DNA of 64,000 nt from Roridomyces roridus (Eukaryota > Basidiomycota > Agaricomycetes > Agaricales > Mycenaceae): positions 248,001 to 312,000 of the forward strand of contig JARKIF010000027.1 in assembly GCA_029378245.1 (NCBI GenBank). Direction: 5' to 3'. The notes beneath the pieces are model-generated. The model made no database searches. It saw nothing but the letters and a program-made list of their open reading frames with translations, and was not told the origin of the DNA. The position numbers were made by a program, and so were the translations under genes. Below, in pieces: positions 44,015 to 56,692 of this stretch; the first letter of the stretch is position 1; every line of letters begins with the position of its first letter.

Positions 44015-46126
44015 CTAATCTATCCTCAAAAAAGCCGGCACCCTCTGAGCCTTGACAACCTGCACCACAACCTTTATAGTCTTGCCATCCGGCTCCCCGG
44101 GTGCATGCGTCAGCCCCAAATCACACATATAACACTCCCTCCCACCGCTCCCTTTTGGGAAAACAGTATAAATCGCGGCATCCGACGCCATCTTTGCCTT
44201 CACCTCCGCTGGAATCGCCTCTGAGTTCGTAGACACGACAGGCGGGAACACCGTGTAGTCGATTCCGGCTACGAGCGGCAGCGTCCCAGATTCGATCCAC
44301 TTGTCGCAGACGGTGAGTTTGTGCTTTTCGAAATCGTTTTGTGCGACGCGGAGGGCAAATTGGGTGTCTTCGGATGAGAGGTCAGGGAGGATGCCGGCTA
44401 GGAGACATTGAGCAAGGAAGTTGAGAATTGTTTAATTCTTGTTTAATTCTCACCTTGACGAGCCGCCTGTTTCTTTGCGCAGGGTAGACGATGGGCGTTC
44501 CAAGCGACAATCTGACATTGCTGCGAGCAGTATGCGGCTTCCCAGCAGGTACTACAACGCAAAACGGCTTTATGGATTGTGCACTGAAATATGGTCAGTC
44601 AATAGGATGCATAACTGCAGCGAGCTTACCTCGCATGTAGTCTCCACAAATTCGTTGCCGATGGCCAATTTCGACGTGGCGTGCACATGTGCTTCGAAAA
44701 TGTGCCATTTCTGGAGAAACGATTCCTCGATGTTGTTTTTGAGGATATACTCTTGAATGAGATGAATAGATTGGTGGGCCTGGCGGAGGACAGAGATGTA
44801 GATTAGGTACGGTGGCAGGTGGACGGTTAGGAGGGCAGCAGCTTCCTCATGTAGCGCTGTACTCGACTGGCTCTTGAGCCATGGATGTGCTTTGAGCAGC
44901 CCGACGAGAAGGCCGGACTCGAGGGATTGGTTTAAGGAAACGAGTCCACCCCCGGCTACGTATTTGCACAAATACGCACACATTCCTCGAATGCATCGCG
45001 TCGTACCCTGCGCTGTCGCTGAATCGAATGGCTGCGAGGTTACAGCCATCAGCGCCTCGGTCACGATTCGGACAGAATCTTGCAAGAGGAGATGATGGGC
45101 CGCAGTCGTGTGGAGTGCAGTCAAGTGAAACAAGTGGGCATGCATAGCGTCGGCGGGGATTTCGCCGTATTGGTAGATGCTGAGTATGCTCCGACGCATG
45201 TGCTCCAAAGGCACGAACGCGCTCCCGCGCTGGTCAGATGCAAGTGCCTCGACGAGTTTGGGACCATGGTCGGCTGGATCTTTGCGTGTAACGAGGAGGA
45301 GAACGGCCGCGGTCGGTTTGAAAGATTCTGGGAACATTTCTGCGAGCTGTGTTGAGAGGTGAGGGTGTTTGATTTCGAAGACCCAAAGGTTGAAGATGAG
45401 AGCGAGTGCTTCGGGTGTATTACGAACTAATGCCAGCAAAGACTCCTCTCCAGCGTAAATCTGGAGCACCGTAACGATGGCAGTGAACGTGTGGCCAGGC
45501 GACTCGTTTTCGATCGCTGGAGCTGGTTCTCCTTGCCGATACAGTACTCTCGCATAGAACAGTAGCCCCATGCACAGAGTAGTCCAGCACTCCCGCAGCT
45601 TCCCGAGGATGAGCAGGCGGAATGAAGGAGCACTGAGTTTCCTGACAATACAGGCCAGCGTGGTGAGGGCTGCTCCCGATAGTCTCGTTTGATACACGTC
45701 CGTTGCAGTTTCCTCGGGTACAGCGTCGCCGTACTGCATCTCCACGGGCGCGTAGTAAGGGATCAGAGCGTCTACGCACTGGGCTGGGTCGAAATCGACC
45801 ACGGTGCATGCCTCAAATGCTCGGATTAGTTCGGCCAGAAGAAGGATGAGCGCGTCGGAAGTGCTTGCTCGTCGCCGCGGCGAGTAGTACCGTTCGGACG
45901 ATATAAGCTGTTTGGATGTCAGCAGACGTCCTGGTCGTCGAAATCTTCGAGTACATTTCGAGTGGCAGCCGCTACAGATTGGGCCATCACAGGGCAAGCG
46001 AACCAAAGTGAAGGGAGTGAAGGAGAAGAGTCCGCCTTTTGATCCGTAACCACCGTCATCAGTCGTGTCGACCTCTTTTCTCTTCAAGGCCCGGTTAGGG
46101 ATATGAAGTGCTCTGGAGCTGCTCAT
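44015..46126 (-). CDS. MYND-type zinc-finger protein
   Basis: Three exons (46126-44630, 44583-44454, 44397-44015), phases agree, 669 residues from MSSSRALHIP. The frame is open further upstream to 46372, so the start is provisional. A long helical middle (LILLLAELIRAFEA, LSAPSFRLLILGKLRECW, LALIFNLWVFEIKH) resembles armadillo/HEAT-like packing. The short second exon holds the MYND finger, with C-x2-C, YCSQQCQ, W, H and C spacing (LRCSTCWEAAYCSQQCQIV). The C-terminal part has a second Cys pair (GRECYMCDLGL). MYND fingers bind Pro-rich partners in regulation; the function of this agaric family is not established. Confidence 0.85.
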
Positions 46127-47958
46127 ACCCAGGCGGTTTCGTCGGGAAGTGGTGCAGTACGTCTGCTTCACACTGCATATCGACCCTTTGCAGACTTTTC
46201 TAGTAGCGGATGGACGACAAGAGTGGAAGGCTCTCCGAAACTTTCCTGCAGCGTTCTGAAGCAACATCTCACTCAGATGCTGCTGAACTCGGCAAGACGT
46301 GCGCGTCTTGAACGCGTGAATGGGCGCACATTGGGAGACCGGGCTCGGGGCTGCTGTGCCTTTGGAGCCCACGCTCCGGACGAGGAATGGTCGGCTCGAT
46401 GAGCAGACCCTTTCACGCTTCTGTTCCTCACGACTGGGTCAACCTTCTCTCCTGCCCACCCGTGCCCATTCGGTGCTTCCAACGCTTCATGCTCGGTCGC
46501 AGTCTTCCACACCGTCAACGGCCATATACTCCCAGTCCTCCTCGATCGTACCTATGTCGATACTCAGCGACGAGGTCCTCGCTCATATCCACACTTCTGT
46601 TCGCTGAGAAGTTTGCCCATCGTGCAATGACTCGTACCAATGGCGCGGCGCCCTCGAAGCCACGGTCACAGATGGCGGATTCTCCTCCTTCCGCCCCCGG
46701 AGACGCCTCGTGCAAATCCTTCTTCGCCGATTGGGTCGCGTGGGTGACTCCTTCAGTCTTTGTTCTCAAAATGATGGGTGGACACGCCAAAGCGCCAGGG
46801 TATAAAAGGCCGCCTCGCTCCTCACGAGACCCAAGAGCTCTTTCTCTCCTACCACCACCTTCCCCTCTCACACGGGGAGGTCGTCGCTTATTGTGGTATG
46901 CCCCTTCTCCTCCGCATCATCGCCCACCAGCTCATTTCCCTTCTAGATTGTCGTCGTTGCCCTCATGGACCCAAACGTCCAGTCGACGCCACTCTCGACA
47001 TTGCTGGCATTGTTGTAAGGCACCTTGGCCTCCCCAAGCTCCTATGCTGTCGCTGATTGGCTTCCAGCCTCCACTGATTCCACCGCCGTCGGTCGCCACA
47101 CGTGGACCCACAAGTACCGTCGACGATGTCTCGCTTTAAGGTACCCGACCCTCTTCATACTGCGGCGTCGCTCATCACACATACAGACATCCGTCGCCGC
47201 GCTGGTCGTCGATCATAGACCAGTATCGTGCCACCACTCATTGGCCCCACATCAATGCTGATCATGACCCACGACCGGCATGTCCTCTATTCTCTACCAT
47301 CCTTCCCGCACCTAACCTCAACCCAGTACCCCAGCGACACCCGCTCCTCCGTCGTCGACATCCCCCACTCTCAAGCCCGTCTTATCCTCAAGAAAGATCT
47401 CGGTCCTCGTTCAAGACATATCGTCAAGCCCGTCGCGCGGTAGATGTACACCCGGGGTGTTGCACGGGCACACCTTCGGTTCGCTGAGCATGCATACTGC
47501 GCACGGGTTCGTCACGCTGAAGCAGTGTATGTACTCTCGGGGGCATCATTGCCTGTCCGGTCGACGCGCATGCTGCATACAGTTGACGTGATATCCGAGT
47601 CGAAGATCGTAAGACGTCCGACTGGTGGGAACGGCGAGTGGGCGGGTCTCTTTACGGAGGGGTAGAAGGTCGTGCGTGGTCACTGCTGTTGCTGCCTGTT
47701 CCCTTGAAATCGGTTTCCTCTTCTCCCCTGTCCTCGGACTTCTTGGCTGATTTGCCCACAGCACTGTCTCGTGAAGTTGGGAGGACGATGTACATTCGAA
47801 TAGTAATAACGTGGCGACTACTGCAACTTACACAATCGCAAGAAATTGCTCAGTCTTTTCTGATTTAATTGTCCATCCGTCCTCGGTGGCGATGTGTATA
47901 CGCCCTGGCAATCAGTGTCTTGTAACGCATGCAGGAGTAGATCCAATGTGAATCGTGC
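46127..47958. other. gene-poor region with an unassigned TATA-like promoter
   Basis: A good TATA box (gggtataaaagg) lies at 46799-46810 on the plus strand, followed by pyrimidine-rich sequence and possible short introns (46900-47090). I could not assemble a convincing protein downstream. Might be a decayed or non-coding transcript. Confidence 0.35.
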
Positions 47959-50814
47959 CTATGCCTTGGTATGTGTAGGAGCATGTCGCGGACCAGGTGC
48001 CTCCATCGCGAACGCAGGGGCAGGGCCCTCGACGAGGTTGCGACCTTGCTCGCCCATGAAACTGGCACCACCACCACCCGACTTCGGGGCAGTACCCGCA
48101 CGCGGGCGGCGCGGGGACTGGATGCCAATCGGGGAGGCACCCTGGGCGGGAGTGCTGTCGCCACGATTCCCTTCAGTACAAGCCACGGGCAGGACTTTGA
48201 CACCGGCGCGCGCAGCCCAGTGGCTGACGAGAGTGCCAGTTGCCCGGGGTTCGTGCTTGTTGACGGGACCATCCGCGGCACTCGCTGGCGCGGGAGTAGA
48301 AGCCGCGATGGCGAGGCACACGGTACGGGGCTGAGGCTTGTCGCTGCCTGAGTCGGCCGAGGCGGCGGTGGAGTCTACATTCTCCACCTGCCAGCGGGCG
48401 CAACAGACGGTGCGGCGGACCCACTCAGGCGCCGACTCGACGGGCAATGGGGCAGCGGCAACCGGGGTAGGACCGTCAGTCGCCTCAGGGGTAGCAGCTG
48501 CAGGGGACGGTTCAAGGCTGGAGAAGGTAATGGTGTCCCATGGAACAAAGGCGTCGTCCCGCTGGACCCGAATACGGGGGTTGCTGCCCACCTGAGCTTC
48601 AAGGATCCGGGAAGCGGCGCGAGCACGCTGCGCGACAGCAGATGTTCCTTTCTTGAGCAGATCGAGGGTGTTCAGCGCTGCAAAATTGTTAGCGGCCCAG
48701 GTTGACACTGATAAGTGTGGCGACGGACCCTCAAGTGGCACAATCACAATCTCGGTGCACCCGTCGCGGCACCACTTCTTGACCTGGTGGATGGCGTGAA
48801 CCAGGACGCTGGCGTCCACCACGACCACGTCTGCATCCTTATTCAGCGATGCGGGCTTGGCAGCAGCCACGTTCGTCGCAGTACCACCGTGACCCTTGCC
48901 ATGTGGGTTCGGTGTGCGGCTCCGCCAATTGCCTGATCCAGCGGACCTTTCGAGCTGCTCCACTTGATGGCCGAGGAATGCGGCCCCTAGCGCGCGAGAC
49001 ATGGCCTGTAGCAATTGGGTCAACGGCCAGCCGGGGAGGACACGATGGGCTTAGCACCTTCTTGTCTGACTTGTATTTTGGCTCGGGACTTGGTATTGTT
49101 TTCGGAGTCCGGAAATTCGAGGATTTGAGGGTGCGGGATGACGTACTTGCCTTACCCTTCCCAGTCGTTTGCGTCGCCATCGAATCGAGTCGGGATTCCG
49201 TTGAAGCAAGGGCATCAACTGGAGGTGAGACCGTGGTGTCATTAGACCTGTGTTTCTCTCTGGAGCGATGGATTGTGACAAGACCGTTCTCCTCCACAAA
49301 GGGAAAATTCTGGCAAGCGCGTTGCAGTAGCACCATGAGATCTTGATTAGCAGCGGTATCATCCTGAACAAACTATATGAGTCCGAGGAAAGATTATCGT
49401 AAGAGACCCACCGCTCGAAGGATATCCCGCCAATTGTCGTCGTGACTGATCACAACAGTGGCATCCGGGAACTGCGAAATAGTTTAAATCTTCCAATATT
49501 TCGAACGGCCTGGACTGCTTACCTTCTGGAGCATGTAATTGTTCAATACTTGGGATGGATGGAAGAGCTGTAGATACTATGAGCCTTCTGTCCAATGGTC
49601 AAACGCAACTGACATTCTGCACCGGAGCTAGATCGGAGATGTTGACGGCGTCCGTCGACGCCGGGTCCTCGCTGTCATGCTGTTTCCCTCCAGTAGAGCC
49701 GCCTCCAGAAAGAAAGCCAAATGACCACGAAAAAGAGAATCCTTGAGACCCAAACGGAATGTAATCCCGGTTGGCTTGTCCAGGCCGGGAATCCACAATC
49801 TGCGAGATCTCGACGCCTTTGAAGAGCTTGCCCCAGATGCCTGTTCCAAGCGAGATGGAGAATCCGTGGATGAACACCGTCTGATTGAGCGCTACGTCTT
49901 CGGCCGAAATTTGACCAGATGTCTTGGTGCGAGCGGGACCTGACGCGGTCCACCGATACTTGTAGGCGCCCGTGTTGCCGTCGAAAACGGGTTGAAACGC
50001 AAGCTGAAATGGAGACCGAGCCGCGGCGTTCTGGAAGGAGGCCATTCCCCATGCTCGGGCCTTTTCCCACCCAGTAATGAGATATAAGGATCCATTGGAC
50101 AGTCGACGGCCCCTGGTGCCATTGCTGTGCTGGTACCAGCTCTCAGCGTTGGCGCGCACATATTCTACCATCTGCTCCAAGCCGTCGTCGAGTTTCTCGC
50201 CTTGGGAGCCGAAGGGGATAGCCAACACTGCGCCTTGAGACCCGTTGCCTTCGAAGAGGAGATCTTCGAATTCCCTGGAATACATCAGAGAGGCTATTGA
50301 GATTCTTATGGCAAATAACGCACTGTTGTGGACCTGGTGGTAGTTCTAGTCTCCGAACAGAAGCCGGCGTTGAGACGAATTCCTCAGGGGGATAATCCAT
50401 CGGGACCACGCTTTTGGAATCATACTTGGTCAACGGCGTAAAATTATCGGGAACGTCGTTGTCGTTGATGGGGTGGCCCGCAGGTAGGTAAATGTTGAAA
50501 AAGAAGTGGAAAACGCCTTCTGGGGTGACTCTTCCGACGTCCCCGATGGAAACACCGTTGCGTTGGTACTCTTCAGGAAGATTCCCTCGAGGCGCCGGTA
50601 CGTAAAGAGGGAACCCTCGTCCTTGGAGCAACAGCTGGTTGCAGTAACATTGACTCGGAGTGTATTGCGTATCTCCAGTCGACGTCGTTGTATGGGTCCC
50701 GGTCGGCGGCCTGTGTAAGACAGCTGTAATGGATGAGATCTGGGGTCACACGGAGATATTTCTCATTACCAGTGGGTGGTGATGATGGATGTGTACGTCT
50801 CTCGCGACGTTCAT
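47959..50814 (-). CDS. fusion protein: N-terminal agaric-specific module + PIN-like nuclease
   Basis: Exons 50814-50797, 50739-50324, 50274-49614, 49567-49523, 49471-49412, 49363-49058, 49005-48729, 48677-47959 join in frame to 833 residues; upstream codons are also open, so the start is provisional. The module shows GRGFPLYVPAPRGNLP, SIGDVGRVTPEGVF, FFFNIYLPAGHPIND, SNGSLYLITGWEKARAWG, FIHGFSISLGTGIWGKLF, FHPSQVLNNYMLQK, VVISHDDNWRDILRA and VEENGLVTIH. The frame then passes without a stop through MATQTTGKGKAST into MSRALGAAFLGHQVEQL and a PIN-like domain: DADVVVVDASVLVHAI, EIVIVPLEALNTLDLLKKG, RIRVQRDDAF, with conserved acidic residues. PIN domains are Mg-dependent RNases. A separate start for the PIN part at MATQTTGKG cannot be excluded. 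The tail is low-complexity, rich in Ala, Pro and Gly. Confidence 0.72.
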
Positions 50815-51722
50815 GAGATGGGATCCCTGGATACCAATTCGGCTAGATCCTGTGAAGAACTGTGCGGACCTGAGTCTGCGATGAATGTCGGCGATTGGAT
50901 TTGAAGATGCGATTCACGTGTCTGGAGCCAGTATGAGGCCCGGCGCGGAGTTTCCGGGTGCGGCCTCCATCGAATGAGGTACCAGTCTCGCTCGACCTGA
51001 GAAGAGGGTCAAGGGAAAGAGAAGTCAACGAGGCAAGAAGCCTCGCCACTGCCCCGGTGAGCCTTGTACAGCCCAACATTGACAATCGACAGCGACACTC
51101 CTGTGAAGTCTTACGATACTCTGATTTATGGAAATGGGATATGAATTCGTACCGGATTCCCTTGTGGAGCACGAACCCGATACGTGGAACCGATGGATAT
51201 TCACGGAGGTGTGAATGGAGCAGTGTAACGAGCCTAGATTGTCCGAGAAGAGCTGGCATTTACACCGGCAGAGCGAGAGCTGAAGAACAGGTCAACGCGA
51301 CTTGTGAACAGACAATCACCGGTCTAGTATATTCCGTGCGGAGAGAGAGGCCGAGGATGCTGCAAACCTTGCAGAAATCCGGTTTTTCATGAGATATTGG
51401 AGATGATGGGCGTCGGAACCAACAACGGTCAGCTGATACACAAACAAGCAAGCACAAATGCCCCTGGAGAGACTTGCGCATGGACAGCGAAAACAAGCTC
51501 ACTGGAGTCTGGGAGCACATACATAGTGGATAAACCTTCAAGCTCTATCCTACCACTCAGGTTCCCTGGTTCCCAATGTGGCAACCGAAAAGAACGCAGT
51601 CGAAAATAATCAGAGCACATCAAGAGCACATGCTGTAGTCACAAGTTCACGTTAAATATATGTTGAAGGCACTGGAACCCGCTCTCGGCTCTTCTCTCGT
51701 TCGTCAATCCTCCCCTTATTAT
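50815..51722. promoter_or_regulatory. upstream region of the module-PIN gene, partly duplicated
   Basis: Holds sequence like that upstream of the other module genes, for example gggcgtcggaaccaacaacg and gtcagctgatacacaaacaa near 51410-51450, comparable with 57950-57990. No gene supported. Confidence 0.45.
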
Positions 51723-54645
51723 TTAAGCCTTGCGCGCATGTACCGTGTGGAAGACAGCCGCCATCCCCTGCACCGTACGCAACTCGTTCTCCACGTTCTG
51801 AAACAACTTGTCCACATCGTTCTCCGAGAGTCCGCCGTTCTCGATAAGCAAAGGACGCACGCTGTCAAGGTAGCGAATGAACACGGCACGAAAGACTCGG
51901 CCCAGGCGGCGCGAAGCAGTGGCGGCGGGCCACGAGCCAAGAGGCATGTAATAGTCGCGCGCCGTGATGTCGACAAAGCCCCCCGTGTGCGTGAGGAGGG
52001 CTGCGATGGGCGGGCTGAGTGGAGCTAGGCCACGCGCGGTGAGGGCGCCTTGGAGGTGTGCAAAGAAGATCGCTAGGGCCGGGGCGTGAGTCGGTGGGGT
52101 ACTCCCAGGAAAGTCGGGATGGAAGGCGGGGTAGCGGCCCCGTTCGACTGAGAGGAAGAGCCCGCCGGGGCGGAGGAGGCGGACGGCCTCAGTGATGAGG
52201 GTGGCGTAGGAAGTGACCTGGCAAGACAAGTTGTGAATGCAAGGCAAGATGGGGGCGGGGGAGCGCCTACCGCCATCGTCACGGACCTGGCATGGATCAA
52301 GTCAAAGGTCCCGTCTGCGTAGGACGTCGGGGTGTTGGCATCGTGCATGGTGAACTGCACATTAGGCAGTGGCAACCGAGCGGCGATTGGCACTGCAGGC
52401 GAGTTCATCCTGGCGCTCCAGAGGGAAGTGAGGCGTACCGATGTCAAGAGCCCTGAACGCGACGTGGGGGAAGTCGCGGGCCATCTCCATGGTCCTGTGG
52501 ACACGGTCAACGGCCCAGCACACGAGAATTCGCACCGACGGCCCACCATTTCCCTGTTCCTGTGCACACGTCCATGGCGAACTTTTGCTGCTCAGGATGC
52601 TCGGACAGCACGTCTGCGACTGGGCAACCTCTGGGATAGTGCCCGCCCATAAGCTCAACTAGGGCTCGGTGTTGGACGTTCATCCTCTGAGCATCGGTGA
52701 GTGACATGGAACTCCCTCCGAGAAGGCGGGATCTTACTTCTTGCTCTGGGGTGTCGACTGGCAGCGGATACAGGCAAGTAACATGAGAATGGAAGAGGCG
52801 GCCGCCTCGTTCTGTAAAGTAGGTCCCGAAGTCGACGTCGTCCGGACCCAGTTCTTCGACGTCAGAATCGATGAATTCTGCGTTGGGGTAATCGCTCTCC
52901 TCATCTGAGTTGTAGTCTTCGAGCACCACTACCTTGTCGTAGCCCTTTGGCATGTATCCGGGGGATGGCAAGACTTCGACGGAAGTACTGCAGGTTCCCG
53001 TCGATGTCGTATTCGCTGTATCCGCCGGGTTCCAAAGCTTTGCTTCCAAGTTCGCTTTTGTAGGGCGTCGGATGGTAGCAAGGCCATTTTCTTCCACTAC
53101 GCTAGACTCTTCACATTTGTGAAGCAGAAGCTCGACGACCGTTTCATACGAGAGGGCTCGATCATCCTGCAGAGATATGAACACAAGATGACAGTTGAAG
53201 AACTATAACACACGTTGCGCAGAATATGCCGCCAGTGGTCGTCGTGGCTCATAATGACCTCCGCAGCAGGACACTAGTAGGCACAAATGCAGCCACCCTT
53301 CTGCCAATGATTCGAATTAAATGACTGACCTTGCGAAGGATGTAATCGTTCAGTACCTGGGAAGGATGGAAACACTGGAGGATGATGAATGTTAGGGATT
53401 CGAGCATCAAATGGTCGAGCTCACATGTTTCTTTGGCGCGAGCTGAGATAACCTCACAGCATGTGCTGAAGCATCCGACTCGGAACTGCCAGTCTGCTCC
53501 AACTCTTTCTGACCTGATCCCCCAAATAGGCCGAGGGCCAGTGAAAAAAACGTCGAGGCTTGCGAGCCGAAGGGCACGAAATCCTCGTTGTGTTGTCCTA
53601 CTGGTGAATCTTGGATGTGGCGGATTTCGATACTTTTGAGAATCCTGCCCCATATACCGGTTCCAAGAGCGATCGAAAAGCCGTGAATAAATATTGTCTG
53701 GTTAAGGGGCTCGTCACTTGGTGGCAATGTCATTGAATTCTTCGTTCGCGCGGGCCCTGAGGCACTCCATCGATATTCCGCCATGGAGTTGGCGCCAGTA
53801 AACGAGATCCGAAAGGGAGATTGGGTGGCAAGGTCCTGGAAGGTAGCAATACCCCAAGCTCGAGTTTTTTCCCATCCAGTAACGAGATATAGGGAGCCGT
53901 TGGGTAGTCGGCGTCCCCGGGGACCGTTGACATATCTGTACCAGGCCTCGGCGTTCTGGCGTGTGTATCGAAGCATGGCCTCCAAATTGTCCAATTTTTG
54001 GACGTGGGATCCGAAAGGATTGACCACAAGTGCACCTTGGGGTCCGTCGCAATCGAAGACGAAATCTCTCGATGCACTACTGTGATTGAGAACTCCAAAT
54101 AGTTCGGTAAGACGGTCAACGCACTTGGCTGCAAGCTGCTGATCCAGTTTTCGTATAGACCAAGGAGTCGATACATGGTCGGAGGAGTAGTCGAACGGAG
54201 TCACATCTGCCGAATCGTAGTAGGGTGTGAGGGGATGGTAGTTGTCAGGAGTGCCCACAGCGTTGATTGGATGGTCCGCCGGGAGGTAGATATTGAAAAA
54301 GAAGTCGAAGATTCCATCGTCAGTGATCCTTCCAACATCTCCGATGGCCACGCCATGGCGCTGGTATTCCGTGGGAAGATTCCCTCGAGGCTGTGGAACA
54401 TACAGAGGGTATCCTCGGCCTCGAGTTGTGAGCTGTGCAGAGTAACTCTCGCAGTCCGAGTATCTTTCTTCGTGTCTGTTCTGCGGAGAGGATTGACGCT
54501 TAGACTATGTCGCCATTGGTTCACTACGCACCGTGTTTCCGACTTGTAGCGCCTCAGGCATGGTGGGTGGATGGTAATTCACATCACCCGACACGTTGAT
54601 AAACTGTGAACCGGTGATTCCAAAGCCGCTGGCCTGCGGAAACAT
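51723..54645 (-). CDS. fusion protein: N-terminal agaric-specific module + SAM methyltransferase
   Basis: Ten exons (54645-54532, 54480-54125, 54079-53425, 53374-53330, 53273-53214, 53166-52738, 52686-52547, 52494-52439, 52392-52271, 52217-51723) give 823 residues with every phase agreeing. Start MFPQASGFGITGSQFINVSG. Module marks: GRGYPLYVPQPRGNLP, AIGDVGRITDDGIF, FFFNIYLPADHPIN, LPNGSLYLVTGWEKTRAWG, FIHGFSIALGTGIWGRIL, FHPSQVLNDYILRK, VIMSHDDHWRHILRN. Exon 53166-52738 carries both the module end (VVEENGLATIRRP) and the methyltransferase N-terminus (MPKGYDKVVVLEDYNSDEES), so no splice choice separates them. The class I methyltransferase shows MDVCTGTGKW (motif I), DGTFDLIHARSVTMAV and RLLRPGGLFLSVERG. 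Substrate unknown. Confidence 0.82.
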
Positions 54646-55900
54646 CTGTGGCAAGGACCTGGGATGCCGGAACGTTGATGCATGACAAAGGTCTGTAAAA
54701 TGAGCCGTACCTCGAGGGGAAACCAGATTCCTCGGTACTAGCCATCTCCATGGAATCTCTGAGGGGTTTGGGGGATGCTGGGATCCAGAAGAAGGAAAGC
54801 TGTAGTCAGTTTGGCGCTTCTTGAATTTGAATGTCGTCGCTCTGCGGCTGTATACACAGCAATGGAGCTGTGGTTGACATATGGCACGCACCTCCCTGCT
54901 TCGGTGGTGATGATAGCGTTGGTAACACCACTCCGCTCCAGAGGGCAGATGAACGACGGTCGAAATGGCGGGATGCGCCAAGGATGCGCGATCATGCAGA
55001 CACCAGAGAGGATCATCATGGTGGGATTCACATTGGGAAAGACTGGGAAGAACAAGGAAAGAGGAAGAAGAAGCTGGAAAACGAAAGTCCGGAGGCGGAG
55101 AGTGTCGCGTTATGAGATGATGACCGTTAGAACCAAAAGGGTTGATGCCGGGGTCAGCTGATAGGCAAACACCCAAACACAACGCGTCAACAACGGGTCA
55201 ATACTCAGTCGCGAGGAATTACATTTCAAGTGTGTCATTATCCCAGAGACCACCTCATTCGCTCCTGGGCTCTTCTCCCCTCTCTCGAGCGCCTGAAGAT
55301 ATCAGAGGATCGGGTGAACCGCCGCCCCCATCTAGGCTCTCCGCGGCGCGCGCACCGGATCAAGGCTCATCTTCTGTAAGGGTTCGGCGTCCTCGGCCAT
55401 CCCGCAGTCCTCCTCCGTGCGAGTCCGCCGTCCACTTACAAACCATTACAAACCAGCACTGTGCATCCTGCGCCGTAGTCCCTGCGGACTTTGCCGTAGT
55501 CTCTCCGTAGTAGTTCTCTCACCGTATATAAACCTACGTACAACTTAGAGTACTTTAGTTTACATCCTCTTGAACACGGAGCACTTGTCCTCGTTCTCTC
55601 TGTTCACGCCCGTCCAGCTTCTGTTTGTTTTGTAACTTCACTCCATCCGGACTCGAAGCCTCACATCTTCAGCCAATCAAAGCAGCTGGGTTCTTTGTGT
55701 GGTCCGCATCGGCAGCTGCAGGATCGGTGTCTTCCCTGTCGAGTCGACTCGGAGCCTTCACAATAAGTAACTATGTACATTGAACACTGATAGTACACAG
55801 ATTTTGCCTACTCGTTTACTGATCAAATCACGAACCCAAAGCGACAACACGACCAAAACTGGAACCTTTAGGGATCAGGACCCACAATTCTGCCCCAAAG
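54646..55900. promoter_or_regulatory. upstream region of the module-methyltransferase gene, duplicated at 58 kb
   Basis: 54940-55225 is repeated in the same orientation at 58010-58290 with high similarity, for example ggtcgaaatggcgggatgcg, tgggaagaacaaggaaagag and caacgggtcaatactcagtc. No gene is supported up to 55900. Confidence 0.6.
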
Positions 55901-56692
55901 TCAGCAATCCACTCGGGCGCTTGAATTAAACACGCACTCGAAGGCCCACTCCAAAATCCCCGCCGGGATGCCGGCGCCGGACGGAGTAGCGACGCCCACA
56001 GTCCCGCCGTTGACAATGCACCCGTTGATCAGCTCAGGGCCGAGGAATCCCTACATTTGAATCCCATGAGTCGATCTCGTTCTTCAAAAGGAGCACTGCG
56101 CCTACAGTGATTTCCGAGAAACAAAACTCCAAGGTGTCCGTGGGGTTGTCGTTGATCCATGCATACCCACAGGTGCCCAGCGAGAACTGTGCCACAGTAT
56201 TGTTGGTGACACTGAACAAATCCACGTCTAGTGGAAATGTGGGGTAAGCATCATGAGTCAGCCAAGAGGACGACTGACCTCCTGCAGCCTCGAAAGTTTC
56301 AATTATAGCCGCGTTGAGTTGGTTGCAATCGGCAGCGTTGGGGCCGACGCCGTTTGGAATGTTAAAGCACTGGAAGTTGATGGTCTCGTCGAGGACGCAG
56401 GCGTCGACGACTGTCTGTCTCTTGCTGTGACCGGAATTGGTGCTTCTGGCCCCCGAGCAAGCCCTGTTTTCGACACGGAGGATATCACCGGCGGAGGTGG
56501 TGAAGTTGCGAGTTTGCAAGAGGACACTGTCGGTTCCCAAGCACGAACTAGGGCTTTCAGCTTAGAACGACGACGGGTAGTCAGTAACCAACTTTTCCCA
56601 CATGTGAAGCTATACTGACAAATTTGAGGGAAAGCTGCGAGTGTGGTGGCTCCGACAGAGACAAGGACAAGGAGAGTCGCGGAGAATTTCAT
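55901..56692 (-). CDS. Cys-rich secreted protein
   Basis: Four exons (56692-56616, 56553-56279, 56227-56106, 56050-55901) give 207 residues with matching phases. A signal peptide (MKFSATLLVLVSVGATTLA) is followed by QICHPSSCLG, a KR site (HSKRQTVVDACVLDE), and evenly spaced Cys (NFQCFNIPNG, ADCNQL, GTCGYAWIND, EFCFSE, NGCIVNGG, FECVFNSSARVDC). Secretion plus about ten Cys suggests a disulfide-stabilised extracellular protein, and the KR site could be a Kex2 processing point. Family not recognised. Confidence 0.78.

Noticed and set aside
46387..47139. 250-codon plus-strand frame after the TATA-like box region
   Set aside because: Composition is low-complexity (Pro, Arg, Ser), the TATA box lies inside it rather than upstream, and no domain is visible.
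52953..54645. Treating the module and methyltransferase as two separate genes
   Set aside because: There is no stop codon or 3' end between them and the joint is inside one open exon; kept as a fusion pending transcript data.
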